Assembly: GCA_021810145.1 (NCBI GenBank)
Contig: JAJZJL010000014.1
Span: 1-53,933, forward strand
Length of the DNA: 53,933 nucleotides
From: Planctomycetota bacterium
GTDB taxonomy: Bacteria > Planctomycetota > Phycisphaerae > WQYP01
Reading direction: 5' to 3'
A program made the position numbers and the translations under genes. Below the pieces are notes generated by a model. The model saw only the letters and a program-made list of their open reading frames with translations. It made no database searches and was not told the origin of the DNA. Positions 17,358 through 26,443 of the stretch are shown here, piece after piece (the stretch's first letter is position 1; each line of letters opens with the position of its first letter).

Positions 17358-18713
17358 CTATGCAACAACCGGAGCTTCCGGCAATTCCTGCGGAGTCTGC
17401 CAATGCCACATGGCAAATAAGCCGGCACCCCATAGCACCAATGCCGAATAGGTAACCAGCCCCAGACCGCGAAGAATATAAAAAGGTGGTGGCAAAACCG
17501 TCATTATGTGCGAGGCGGCAAAGAAAATCAGCACCCATCCAAGTGCTCCGCCTAAAGGAAGCGTCCGGTCGCGTTCCCAGCGCCCGGCCAACAGTGCCGT
17601 GACAAGCGGCAGTACCATACAAAAATAATGGGGGTGACAAATCGGGATAATGGGCATCATGATGGTAATCAGCACGCCGAGAAACAGATTGCGAAAAATG
17701 GGGTCATCTTTTCTTCGCAGATATTCCACCAGCAGTGTGATGCCTACGAGCGTGGCGGCGATTCCCCAATGCGCCAGTTTCATCCATTTTGCCGGGGCAG
17801 GTGCGTGCCGACCAATATAAACCGTGTGATCGATCATGGCTTCAAACGAGGTTGAATCGGTTTTGTTTATGTCCAGAAGTTCCTTGTCTCGCGAGGTGTT
17901 GTGATTTAATCCAAAGGCTGGTTCCAGAACCACCTGTGCGAAGCGGCGATATCCCGCGACCATGTGATGCGGTCCCATGATGATACCGGGGATGATAAAT
18001 AATCCGACAGCCAAAGCCGCGGCTAGTCCGACAAGATAGGTCCAGCGCAGGCGGGAGAGGCCATAGAGAATTAAGAAGCCGGGGAAAACTTTCAACGCCG
18101 CCGCCAGACCATTGGCGAAGCCCGCCCAGAATCGTTTGCGCGTTGCCAGAGCGGCACCGGCAAAACAGAACAGCAGCAACAGCTCGCTGTTGACCTGTCC
18201 GCGCACAACGGCGCGGCCAATGGCCGGCAGGCATACCAGTATCGGAATAATGCGCAATGCCCACCAGCGCCGGCAATACGCGGGCATATTCCGTACGGCG
18301 GGATCCGTGGAGGTTTTCTCCAGCGCCCGTGCCAGAACATGACTGCCCAGCCAGATGCATCCTATGCTGACCAGAAACCATATTGCCACGGATACTGGAT
18401 ACGGCAGCAGGCCGGCACGGCTGAATCCGGCCGGCGCATCAGCCAGTGGGTACAAAAGTGTCGCCAGCAGCGGGGGATAATTGTAGTGCCATCCGTTGGT
18501 ATCTGTGACGTTGTATGGATCCTTATGAACACGCACCGCCCATGCCGCACGGAAATAAGTGTCCACATCGGTCATTCTTCTTCTAAGAAACGCCGATCGA
18601 ACTTCCGTCACACAGCCAAACGCAAAAACCCCGATCAGCAACACGATCAGACCAAAACGTTCAATTTTTCCAAGCGGGTCAAAAGGGCCGGGCTTGTTGG
18701 CGATGGTATTCAC
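17358..18713 (-). CDS. GT87 family membrane glycosyltransferase
   Basis: A 451-residue integral membrane protein of the GT87 (DUF2029) type, a GT-C fold family that uses lipid-linked sugar donors such as polyprenyl-phosphate mannose. About ten hydrophobic helices are visible. Family marks are the DVDTYFRAAW motif in the first periplasmic loop, NYPPLLATLLYPL, VVRGQVNSELLLL and a late HPHYF. AAGGAT precedes the ATG. It is followed, after about 165 bases, by the aldo-keto reductase gene on the same strand; it may or may not share that message. The acceptor is unknown. Confidence 0.8.
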   Translation of the reverse strand: MNTIANKPGPFDPLGKIERFGLIVLLIGVFAFGCVTEVRSAFLRRRMTDVDTYFRAAWAVRVHKDPYNVTDTNGWHYNYPPLLATLLYPLADAPAGFSRAGLLPYPVSVAIWFLVSIGCIWLGSHVLARALEKTSTDPAVRNMPAYCRRWWALRIIPILVCLPAIGRAVVRGQVNSELLLLFCFAGAALATRKRFWAGFANGLAAALKVFPGFLILYGLSRLRWTYLVGLAAALAVGLFIIPGIIMGPHHMVAGYRRFAQVVLEPAFGLNHNTSRDKELLDINKTDSTSFEAMIDHTVYIGRHAPAPAKWMKLAHWGIAATLVGITLLVEYLRRKDDPIFRNLFLGVLITIMMPIIPICHPHYFCMVLPLVTALLAGRWERDRTLPLGGALGWVLIFFAASHIMTVLPPPFYILRGLGLVTYSALVLWGAGLFAMWHWQTPQELPEAPVVA

Positions 18714-19234
18714 AACTGATCCTTATTGTTGGCCGGGCCGATCACTTCAAACCAGGGGGCACATTTCCCGTACACTTCGTCGGCAGCGGCAACAGTTTTA
18801 GCTTGCCGTGGCAATTACCGCAAATCAACAAGCGCGTTGAGCGGCAGCACACGGCGTGATAAATCAAAGGCAGGACTTATCCACGGCATATCCGTCGCGT
18901 TGAATCTGCTATCCATCCGGGAATCCATTGGCTGCTGCGGAATTTGCACCGGGAAACACGGCGCATACCGCGCACATAACTGCACGCCCGGCGGAAAAGC
19001 GGATGGAAACCGGTTGATTGCACGAGGAATAAGCAATGCGCTCAACGCATGCGGCAACATTAGGCAATTAAGTTTGTGCAATGCATGATCCGGCCGGTGC
19101 TTGCTTTCAAGTCAATTGGATTCTTTTGAACCGTTCCGGCCAATAATACGGGGAAACGCCCTGTTTGCTTATAAATAAAGTCCGCTTTGCTTGAATACCC
19201 GTCCTGATGTAACGAAACATGAAAAAAAAGGGGG
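18714..19234. other. Gap without supported gene
   Basis: About 520 bases upstream of the GT87 gene and before the structured RNA candidate. Short open frames on both strands have no ribosome binding site or family resemblance. No clear promoter could be assigned, though this region must hold the start signals of the GT87 gene. Confidence 0.4.
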
Positions 19235-19513
19235 GCCAGTTCGGCTCACTGGCACGGGAGTTGCAATACATATCTGGTGTGCGGCAGTGACCGCAGGGGT
19301 GACAGAGAGTGCAAGAAATGCGAGGCTCGCGGCTCATGCCGGTCCTCGTATGTGACAAGTAAATAAGTATTGTGTATGGCGCAGGCCCACCGCTTCCCGG
19401 GCACAACTTGGAGGTCTGTGCTGGTGTGATCTGCACCATACGCGATCACTTAAACTCGTTTCCTCCTCCGCCAGGCCGTGTGGACCTACCCTCCTCCACA
19501 CGGCTTTTTTATT
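19235..19513 (+). ncRNA. Structured RNA candidate with terminator
   Basis: Non-coding by inspection and rich in complementary arms: GCCAGT/ACTGGC (19235-19254), GCGG/CCGC (19281-19294), TGCGAGG (19319-19325)/CCTCGTA (19344-19350) enclosing CGGC/GCCG, and GTATGG-C-GCAG (19374-19384)/CTGC-A-CCATAC (19431-19441), the last enclosed by GTGA/TCAC (19352-19355/19446-19449). It ends in a strong intrinsic terminator 75 bases before the citrate synthase start. It could be an independent small RNA (a 6S-like role is possible) or a 5' leader/riboswitch for citrate synthase. I could not match it to the signatures of SRP RNA, tmRNA or RNase P. The 5' end is uncertain. Confidence 0.5.
19475..19513 (+). terminator. 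Strong terminator before citrate synthase
   Basis: GCCGTGTGGA (19475-19484) pairs perfectly with TCCACACGGC (19495-19504) around a 10-base loop, followed by TTTTTTATT. It ends the structured RNA or attenuates transcription into the citrate synthase gene. Confidence 0.88.
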
Positions 19514-19587
19514 GCGCCGAAAACTATACGCCTGCGCATCGAGCGTGTATTATTGACGGGTCTGGTGAGCGTTTAGGAGTAATCGTC

Positions 19588-20727
19588 ATGACCCAAGCCC
19601 CCAATAGCCCAATTGCCGCAACAACCGGCGGCCTGCGCGACATCGTTGCGTTAAGCTCTTCAATCTGCTCAATTGAAAACGGCATCTTAACCTATCGCGG
19701 TATCACCATCGATGAACTGGCTGAAAATTCCACGTTCGAAGAAGTGGTTTTTCTGTTATGGAACGGACGCCTGCCCACACGTGCGGAACTTGACGATTTG
19801 CGGCAATCCATTGCCGAACAGGCTCAATTGCCGGAAGGGCTCCTGGCCATGATGAAATCGTTCCCGCGACGCACCACCCCAATGGAAGCCCTGAGGACCG
19901 CAGCCAGTGCCATGGCGATGTTTGATGCGGAATCAGAGGATATGTCCGTGGCCGCCAATCAGCGAAAATCGGTTCGCATTCTCGGGCAGATGGCCAGTGT
20001 AGTGGCGGCCTATGACCGTATCCGCAATGATCGTGAACCGCTGGTACCCCGAAGAGATTTAAATCTGGCGGCCAACTTTTTATACATGCTCACCGGGCGC
20101 TCACCCGAACCTCTGGCCACACGAGCGCTGGACAAAGCCTACATCCTTCATGCGGATCATGAATTAAATGCCAGTACCTTTGCTGCTCGCGTGGCGGCTG
20201 GAACCCTGACTGATATGCATTCGGCTCTGGTCGCCGCGATTTGTGCGCTGAAAGGGCCGCTGCATGGCGGTGCCAATGAGCAGGTCATGCGGATGCTCAA
20301 TGAAATCGGCAATCCCGACACCGTGGATGCCTATATCCGCTCCAAGCTGGATAACCATGAAAAAATCATGGGCTTTGGCCATGCTGTTTACAAAAATGGC
20401 GATCCGCGGGCGCGACACTTAAAGGAAATGTCGCGGCAACTCGGGAAGCTTACGGGGCAACAGCGCTGGTATGAAATGTCCGTGCGCATTGAAGACATGG
20501 TGGTGCGAACCAAAAATCTCAAGCCGAACGTCGATTTCTACAGTGCTTCGGTGTATCACTATCTGCATATACCCGCAGATCTTTTTACGCCGATTTTTGC
20601 CATCAGTCGAACCAGCGGCTGGATTGCCCATATTCTAGAGCAATATTCCAATAATAAGCTCATTCGTCCCCGTGCGGAATATATTGGGCCGCGAAACCAG
20701 CATTGGAATTCGTTTGAATCCCGCTGA
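19588..20727 (+). CDS. gltA: Citrate synthase
   Basis: A 379-residue enzyme that condenses acetyl-CoA and oxaloacetate to citrate, entering the TCA cycle. Marks are ILTYRGITIDELAENS at the N-terminus, ALKGPLHGGANEQVMRML, the active-site MGFGHAVYKNGDPRA and the Asp-containing PNVDFYSASVYHYL, all intact. The length is that of the shorter bacterial type (about 370-380), not the 430-residue proteobacterial type. The ATG at 19588 follows TTAGGAG at 7 bases. It lies just after a structured RNA with a terminator, so attenuation is possible. A methylcitrate synthase role cannot be excluded from sequence alone. Confidence 0.92.
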   Translation: MTQAPNSPIAATTGGLRDIVALSSSICSIENGILTYRGITIDELAENSTFEEVVFLLWNGRLPTRAELDDLRQSIAEQAQLPEGLLAMMKSFPRRTTPMEALRTAASAMAMFDAESEDMSVAANQRKSVRILGQMASVVAAYDRIRNDREPLVPRRDLNLAANFLYMLTGRSPEPLATRALDKAYILHADHELNASTFAARVAAGTLTDMHSALVAAICALKGPLHGGANEQVMRMLNEIGNPDTVDAYIRSKLDNHEKIMGFGHAVYKNGDPRARHLKEMSRQLGKLTGQQRWYEMSVRIEDMVVRTKNLKPNVDFYSASVYHYLHIPADLFTPIFAISRTSGWIAHILEQYSNNKLIRPRAEYIGPRNQHWNSFESR

Positions 20728-20788
20728 GGCAACATACTGCCCCGCAGAACTGCAATGAAACTCCACAACGTTTACCGGGCTTGATGAC

Positions 20789-21478
20789 ATGATAATTCTG
20801 GTAGTTGGACCCCATCCCGATGATCAGGAACTGGCAATGGGCGGAACAATCGCCGCACTGACCAGACAGAAACATCATGTCACGCTGCTGGATATGACCA
20901 ATGGCGAACCAACGCCATTCGGTTCGCCGGAAGTGCGGGCCGGAGAATCCGCCGCCGCCGCCGAAATATTGGGCGTCAAAAGATTATCTCTGGGGCTGAA
21001 AAACCGCGAAGTGACATGGAGTATTGCCGCTCGACATGCCACGGCGGCAATCTTTCGCAGCGTCCGGCCCGATATTGTGTTTCTGCCCTATCCGACCGAC
21101 GCCCATCCGGATCACCGGCAAGTTGCGCAGATTGCTCAAGACGCCCGCTTTGATGCCAAGCTGACAAAATCGACTATTCCGGGAGAACCGTTTTATCCTC
21201 CCAGACTTATTTACTATTTCTGTTCACACCTGCGGTTTAATTTTCCGGCATCGTTCTGTCTGGATATTTCTGACACCATGGATACCAAACGCGCGGCCGT
21301 ACGGTGTTATGAATCTCAGTTCAGCACGGGACGCCCCGAGGAATCCCGATGGGAGATTCTCAATTATGTTGAGAATATCAACGCTTATTTTGGCGGAACC
21401 ATTCGCCGCAGGTATGCCGAACCCTTTTTCGTTCAGGAAACATTGGGCTTAAAAACCCTCGATGGGCTGGCTTTTTGA
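20789..21478 (+). CDS. PIG-L/LmbE family deacetylase
   Basis: A 229-residue zinc-dependent de-N-acetylase of the PIG-L family, which removes acetyl from N-acetylglucosaminyl groups. The zinc motif HPDD is at 9-12 and the second one, AHPDH, at 105-109. MGGTIAALT, DMTNGE..PFGSPEVRAGE and AAEILGV resemble BshB1, the deacetylase of bacillithiol synthesis, but bshA and bshC are not nearby, so the substrate is left open. No strong ribosome binding site precedes the ATG. The pilT-type gene follows 48 bases downstream on the same strand, so the two may be co-transcribed. Confidence 0.82.
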   Translation: MIILVVGPHPDDQELAMGGTIAALTRQKHHVTLLDMTNGEPTPFGSPEVRAGESAAAAEILGVKRLSLGLKNREVTWSIAARHATAAIFRSVRPDIVFLPYPTDAHPDHRQVAQIAQDARFDAKLTKSTIPGEPFYPPRLIYYFCSHLRFNFPASFCLDISDTMDTKRAAVRCYESQFSTGRPEESRWEILNYVENINAYFGGTIRRRYAEPFFVQETLGLKTLDGLAF

Positions 21479-21526
21479 ATGGCGGTGTTGTAAGGTTTAT
21501 TGTTTAGTTACAAGGATGACAATCGA

Positions 21527-22660
21527 ATGACCAAAGAATCGCAGGGCACAAAAATTGAAGTACAGGAATCCTCCAGGCGCGAGGGGCCGCCAAAGGTACA
21601 TAAATATTTTGAAGTGGTAACCAAGGTCGAAGGCAGCGATTTGCACATCAAGGCCGACGTGCTGCCGCGCGTGCGAAAATCCGGACGGCTGATTCCCACC
21701 ACCGGCTCACCGCTGACCAATGCGGAAATCGAAGCCATGGTTAAAGAAATGCTCACCGAGGAGCAGTGGCATGATTTCTCGCATCGCGGTTCGTTGGATA
21801 TCGCTTATGCGGTCAGCCCGACGGAACGATTCCGTGTTAATATCTTCCGGCAACGCGGAATGGTAAGCATGGCGGCGCGGCGCATTAATCCAAAAATTCC
21901 GAATTTTGCCCAGTTGCACCTGCCGGAAGTATTTGAAAAAATTGCGGAAAATGAGCAGGGGCTGGTCATGCTGGCCGGGATCACCGGCAGTGGTAAAAGC
22001 ACCACGATTGCGGCAATGCTTCAACAGGTCAATGATCGGCGATCATGCCACATCATCACCATTGAAGATCCCATCGAATACACCTATGTCGACCAGAAGG
22101 CTTTTATCAACCAGCGTGAGGTGGGGCTGGATGTTGAAAGTTTTGAAATGGCAATCCGTTACATGATGCGTGAAGACCCGGATGTTATTTTGATTGGTGA
22201 AATGCGGGATCGCCTGACTTTCCAGGCCGCGGTGCAGGCCACCGAAACCGGTCACATGGTGTTTTCCACCATTCACGCCGCCAGCGCCCCGGGTGCCATT
22301 ACCCGCGTGCTTGAACTGTTCCCGCCGGACATGCATATGAACATGCGTCAGGCCATTGCCAATAATATGAAAGCAATCATCTTCCAGAAGCTTGTGCCGG
22401 CCATTGATCCCGCCATTGGGCGCGTACCGGTGGTGGAAGTGATGTTGAATTCACCTTCGGTGAGAAAGTACATTCTTGAAGGCCGCGAAAATGAATTAAC
22501 GCAGGTTATTCGTTCGGAACGCGGAGCCGGGATGATCGATTTTAATGACATGTTGTGTGAGTTGGTGGCCAGTGAAACCATCACCCACAAAGAAGCGTAT
22601 ATTGCGTCCCCGAATCCGGATGAATTGCGGATGCGCATGAAGGGCATTCGCACGAATTAA
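21527..22660 (+). CDS. pilT: PilT-type motor ATPase
   Basis: A 377-residue cytoplasmic hexameric ATPase of the PilT/PilU group, which retracts type IV pili. All catalytic elements are present: Walker A GITGSGKSTT (K157), Asp box IEDPIEY, Walker B DPDVILIGEMRD (217-228, E225) and His box FSTIHAASA. The N-terminal PAS-like part (SDLHIKADVLPRVRKSGRL) is normal. The ATG at 21527 with AAGGATG upstream is preferred over a TTG at 21500. The C-terminus lacks an AIRNLI motif in the usual form, so PilU-like or non-pilus roles are possible. It is followed by two unusual membrane proteins and no other pilus gene. Confidence 0.85.
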   Translation: MTKESQGTKIEVQESSRREGPPKVHKYFEVVTKVEGSDLHIKADVLPRVRKSGRLIPTTGSPLTNAEIEAMVKEMLTEEQWHDFSHRGSLDIAYAVSPTERFRVNIFRQRGMVSMAARRINPKIPNFAQLHLPEVFEKIAENEQGLVMLAGITGSGKSTTIAAMLQQVNDRRSCHIITIEDPIEYTYVDQKAFINQREVGLDVESFEMAIRYMMREDPDVILIGEMRDRLTFQAAVQATETGHMVFSTIHAASAPGAITRVLELFPPDMHMNMRQAIANNMKAIIFQKLVPAIDPAIGRVPVVEVMLNSPSVRKYILEGRENELTQVIRSERGAGMIDFNDMLCELVASETITHKEAYIASPNPDELRMRMKGIRTN

Positions 22661-22822
22661 ATTGGTGCATCGGGTAAGGTTTATTTGGAGGCATTGGCGG
22701 CGTCAAGGATGATTCCGTACGGAAAGCTCTGGCATAATTAGCCGGATCATGGTAAGTTTTGCGGTTGGCGGTCAGTAGATTCGTAGCTGAAGCTACGCGC
22801 GAAGGCAGGAATAATTGCTTTG

Positions 22823-24616
22823 ATGTACGTAAATGTCATTTATGTTCTGGTGGCTGTTGCGATTCTCGTGCTGTGGGGCCGCTTTCTGGTCTGGATCGAC
22901 AATGATCTTCCCAACATGCCGGAACAGCCCGCACAGTTGTGGAAAGGCGTGCTGCTGGCGTCAGTAGCGATTCTTCTGCTGATTTGGCTGCTGATCCCGA
23001 ATTTCTGGTTTGCGCTGATTCTTAACATCTTTATTCCCGCGGCCCTGCTTGGTTATTATTGGCGAACACGTGTTCAGGTTCTGGGGAGTTCCGGAGATTT
23101 ATTGGGAGCCATATCAGGGCACATGACGCAATTCTCGCTGGGGAGGCAGGCTAAAAAATCGGTCTCGCAACTGGGGTTGCGCTATCAGAACAAAGGCGGT
23201 AAGCCATTGCATCTGCCGGCGGTTGAAGATCCCGGTTACAACGGTGTGGTTCTGCTGGATCAATTGCTTATTCAGGGCCTTGAAAATCGGGCACAGCGCA
23301 TTGATCTTCTGCCGTCCGATCAGGCGTATGAAATGTCCTTCACCACCGATGGTGTGGCGTATCCCCAATCCGGTATGCAGCGGTCCAACGCCGAGCCGCT
23401 GATTCAGGCTGTTAAGCAACTGACCGGTCTTTCGCTGGAGGAACGGCGTCGGCCGCAATCAGCTGATTTCACCACCCGTGATGCGGACAACAATCCGGTT
23501 CATTGGACCGCCAATACAAGCGGTACAACCGCCGGTGAGCGGTTATGGCTTCAGGTTAATGCCAAAGACAATTGGAAAATGCCGCTGGATCATCTTGGCA
23601 TGTCGTCGGAACAACTCACCGCGTTGCGCGAGGTGTTAACGGGCAATGAAGGATTGTTCATTGTTTCATCGCCAGCCCACATGGGGCGTACCACCACGCT
23701 TTATTCGCTGCTGGCCAATCATGATGCATATACCACGAGCATCAATACCTTTGAAATTAATCCGCGCGCGGATTTTGAATCCATCTCCGTAACGCGTTTT
23801 GATCCTGCCGCGCTCAATGCCAGTCACTCCAAGGCACTGCAAAGTGTCATGCTCAAAGACCCGCACATATTAATGGTGGCACAATGCCCCGATGCGGCCA
23901 CTGCGGAACTCATTGCAAAATACTCGCGGGAGGAACACCGCGTTTATGTTGGCCTGCGCGCCAACGACGCCTTTACGGCGTTGGAATTGTGGCGTAAGGT
24001 GCTGCCGGATAATCAGGTGGCGGCCGCACCGTTACGTGCGATTATCTCCCAGCGTCTGGTGCGTCTGCTGTGTCCGACGTGCAAAATCGCCTATCAACCC
24101 GATGAAGCCATGCTTGCGAAGTTGAACTTGCCGATCGGCCGCGATCTTTCAGCCTTCAAGGCCAATACGCAACCATCGCGCGATCAGAAGGGTAATTTAA
24201 TCAAGTGTCCGGATTGCTCCAGCCTGGGCTACCGCGGGCAAACGGGAATATTTGAAATTCTTGTGATAAACGACGAAATTCGCAGAGCCATTGCCACTGG
24301 GCGCCCGGTGGAGGAAATTCGTACCTTGGCGCGTAAGAACAACATGATGGTTCTGGTGGAACACGGATTCCGAAAATTTGCCTTGGGCATTACGTCCATC
24401 CAGGAAGTTATTCGCGTATGTACCCCTGAAAAGAAGCCGGCGGCCAAGCCGAAAACTTCAACAGCGGGGGCCTCACGGGCGGGTGCGACCAAGGCGGGAC
24501 AGATTCCCGGACAAACGCCGGGGCAAAGTCAGGCCGGAGTCAGTCGCGCGGGTAACTCACGGGCCGGCGGATCGTCCGCTGGAAGTCCGCCCTCCGGCGG
24601 AGTTGGAAACGACTGA
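22823..24616 (+). CDS. Membrane-anchored GspE/PilB-like pseudo-ATPase
   Basis: A 597-residue relative of GspE/PilB secretion ATPases with the nucleotide machinery worn down. The Walker A slot reads PAHMGRTTT: Arg289 replaces the essential Lys. The Walker B slot reads DPHILMVAQCPD: Gln354 replaces the catalytic Glu. The Asp box reads FEINPRADF, and the His box GLRANDAFTALE lacks its His. The Cys4 zinc site is kept (C417, C420, C462, C465), as is the LGYRGQTGIFEIL fold core. Residues 1-75 add three likely transmembrane helices, absent in GspE. The tail (540-597) is Ala/Gly/Ser/Arg-rich. A structural or regulatory partner of the upstream PilT-type ATPase is likely. Confidence 0.8.
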   Translation: MYVNVIYVLVAVAILVLWGRFLVWIDNDLPNMPEQPAQLWKGVLLASVAILLLIWLLIPNFWFALILNIFIPAALLGYYWRTRVQVLGSSGDLLGAISGHMTQFSLGRQAKKSVSQLGLRYQNKGGKPLHLPAVEDPGYNGVVLLDQLLIQGLENRAQRIDLLPSDQAYEMSFTTDGVAYPQSGMQRSNAEPLIQAVKQLTGLSLEERRRPQSADFTTRDADNNPVHWTANTSGTTAGERLWLQVNAKDNWKMPLDHLGMSSEQLTALREVLTGNEGLFIVSSPAHMGRTTTLYSLLANHDAYTTSINTFEINPRADFESISVTRFDPAALNASHSKALQSVMLKDPHILMVAQCPDAATAELIAKYSREEHRVYVGLRANDAFTALELWRKVLPDNQVAAAPLRAIISQRLVRLLCPTCKIAYQPDEAMLAKLNLPIGRDLSAFKANTQPSRDQKGNLIKCPDCSSLGYRGQTGIFEILVINDEIRRAIATGRPVEEIRTLARKNNMMVLVEHGFRKFALGITSIQEVIRVCTPEKKPAAKPKTSTAGASRAGATKAGQIPGQTPGQSQAGVSRAGNSRAGGSSAGSPPSGGVGND

Positions 24617-24683
24617 TTGGGACAGGCGTGCGAATGGTTGCTCAGGCCACGATTCGCCGCCGCAGCGCATTGGAAGATCATAG

Positions 24684-26324
24684 ATGATTCTTCAATTCAT
24701 CGTACTGTTGTTCATCATCCTCTTTGCGCTCTACATGGCCAATGAGGGGCCGCTGTCCGCATTGCTCCTGCTTTGCGCCAGCTTCTTCGCATCCACACTG
24801 GCTATGGGAGTCTATCAGGCCTGGTCCAAACCCATTCTGAATCATCGCCCGGATTTTGCCTATGGGGTTACCTTTCTGCTGGTATTTTTCCTCGCCTTTT
24901 CCCTTATTCGAACAGCGTTTGATTATCTTGTTCGCGGCGATGTTGAATTGCCGCTCTGGCCCGGACGCATCGTGGGAGGGGTCTTTGGCTTTTTCACCGC
25001 CATGATTTTAATTGGCTCGGTAATGGTTGGCGTGCAGATGCTGCCGCTGCCAAGCAGTATATTGGGCTACAGCCGTTACAGCACGGCACAGGATCTGGCC
25101 AGTAATTCACCCGGCGGATTGTGGCTCAATCCCGATGGTTTTGTCACGAGTTTATGGGCAATGGTCAGTGGCCGAAGTCTCGGTGCGCATTCGTTCAGTA
25201 AGTACAACCCGGAACCGTTGCGGCAGTTTTATGCGGATCGCTATACGGTGCAATATGCCGGAGCCAAGGCTCTTCCGCCGAGTCTCCTGCATGTTCCCTT
25301 CGCCGCACCCTTGCCCGTTGCAATGATCAAACGTTACAACATTCCCGCGGACGGAAAACAGGTGATTCTGGTTCGCACCGAAGTCAGCCATGGCAGTACG
25401 CAGCCGAACGTCAGTTCCGACCAGGGCTATTTCCGATTAACCCCCGCCGAAGTGCAGTTGGTTACCACGAGCGGCGGAATGTATTTTCCCAGCGGCTACC
25501 TTAAGGAAGGTCAGCGCTATACCCCCTTGAAACTCAATGATCCGATGGTCGATGACTACCGAACCGTTCATGGCCATCGGCGCGTGGTTCAGGACTGGAT
25601 ATTTCTTATTCCCGACAACGATAAACCGCTGGTTTTCCGCATGAAGCAGACGGCGGCGGTAAATGTGTCAACGGGGCTGGCCAGCGAAAAGCTCGAAGTT
25701 CTGCGGGCGTCGGATTATCCGCAGTTGCCCTACAACAATTCGTCGCTTGAAGTGCAATTGGCGGCTAAGAATCTGTCATCTGCTCCCGTTGATTTGTGGA
25801 TTATTCCGTCCGGCACGCGGATGGCCGACGTGAGATTCGTCATGCAATCAGCCTCGGCCCGACTGGGCCGCATCCGCCGTGCGATCAATGGCGGCAAGCC
25901 ACCCTGGTCGTCGGCTAGTATCAGCGGAACTCCCAACACTACCATGATTCAGATGTACCATCAAAACGCGCTGAATTTGCGGTTGCAGCATGATGCGCCG
26001 TGGTCACAGATACTGCCGGTATTATTTGCCTCGCAGGTTGGAACCAATACCAATAATTCGCTCACGCGCATTCGCAGTTACTTCCGTGATACGCTTAAGC
26101 CGGTGCTGGCTAAGCAACGGGTGGCGGCGCGAATGCTCAATGCGCAGGGCCAGCTCAATAAACCCATTAAGCTGGGACCGGGCCAATATGACGTTCTGAT
26201 CTGGACGCACTCGGCGGCTCAGATGCGCGTTTGGCTCAAGAGCGTCACTGTGCATGAGGGTGGTAAGGCCAGTGTGCAGGTGGTATCGGGTGATAAAATA
26301 GTGAATTACTCAATATCAAAATGA
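24684..26324 (+). CDS. CvpA-like membrane protein, large
   Basis: A 546-residue protein whose N-terminal 135 residues form four hydrophobic helices arranged as in the CvpA family (IILFALYMANEGPLSALLLL ... WPGRIVGGVFGFFTAMILIG). The remaining 400 residues look like an exported beta-rich region with no recognised domain; EVQLAAKNLSSAPVDLWIIP is one typical stretch. CvpA proteins are about 160 residues, so this is a long fusion. It starts 67 bases after the pseudo-ATPase gene with GGAAG upstream, so the two are probably one operon. Function is unknown; CvpA is linked to colicin V export and envelope stress in E. coli. Confidence 0.65.
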   Translation: MILQFIVLLFIILFALYMANEGPLSALLLLCASFFASTLAMGVYQAWSKPILNHRPDFAYGVTFLLVFFLAFSLIRTAFDYLVRGDVELPLWPGRIVGGVFGFFTAMILIGSVMVGVQMLPLPSSILGYSRYSTAQDLASNSPGGLWLNPDGFVTSLWAMVSGRSLGAHSFSKYNPEPLRQFYADRYTVQYAGAKALPPSLLHVPFAAPLPVAMIKRYNIPADGKQVILVRTEVSHGSTQPNVSSDQGYFRLTPAEVQLVTTSGGMYFPSGYLKEGQRYTPLKLNDPMVDDYRTVHGHRRVVQDWIFLIPDNDKPLVFRMKQTAAVNVSTGLASEKLEVLRASDYPQLPYNNSSLEVQLAAKNLSSAPVDLWIIPSGTRMADVRFVMQSASARLGRIRRAINGGKPPWSSASISGTPNTTMIQMYHQNALNLRLQHDAPWSQILPVLFASQVGTNTNNSLTRIRSYFRDTLKPVLAKQRVAARMLNAQGQLNKPIKLGPGQYDVLIWTHSAAQMRVWLKSVTVHEGGKASVQVVSGDKIVNYSISK

Positions 26325-26346
26325 AGTTTTTTTTCTCCTCGGTGAC

Positions 26347-26373
26347 TTGACCGTCGCTCAGGTGTGCTAAAAT
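26347..26373 (+). promoter_or_regulatory. Possible sodA promoter
   Basis: TTGACC (26347-26352) and TAAAAT (26368-26373) with a 15-base spacer, shorter than ideal, about 70 bases before the superoxide dismutase start. Confidence 0.4.
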
Positions 26374-26443
26374 AACAGATGTAACATCGTTGCGGGCCGT
26401 GGGTGGCACGCACAAAGGGCAATTTTTTTTCAGGAGTATCATT

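Noticed and set aside
18815-19081. Short minus-strand frame of 88 codons in the gap before the structured RNA
   Set aside because: No ribosome binding site, no family marks and an overlapping plus-strand frame of similar length; judged non-coding.
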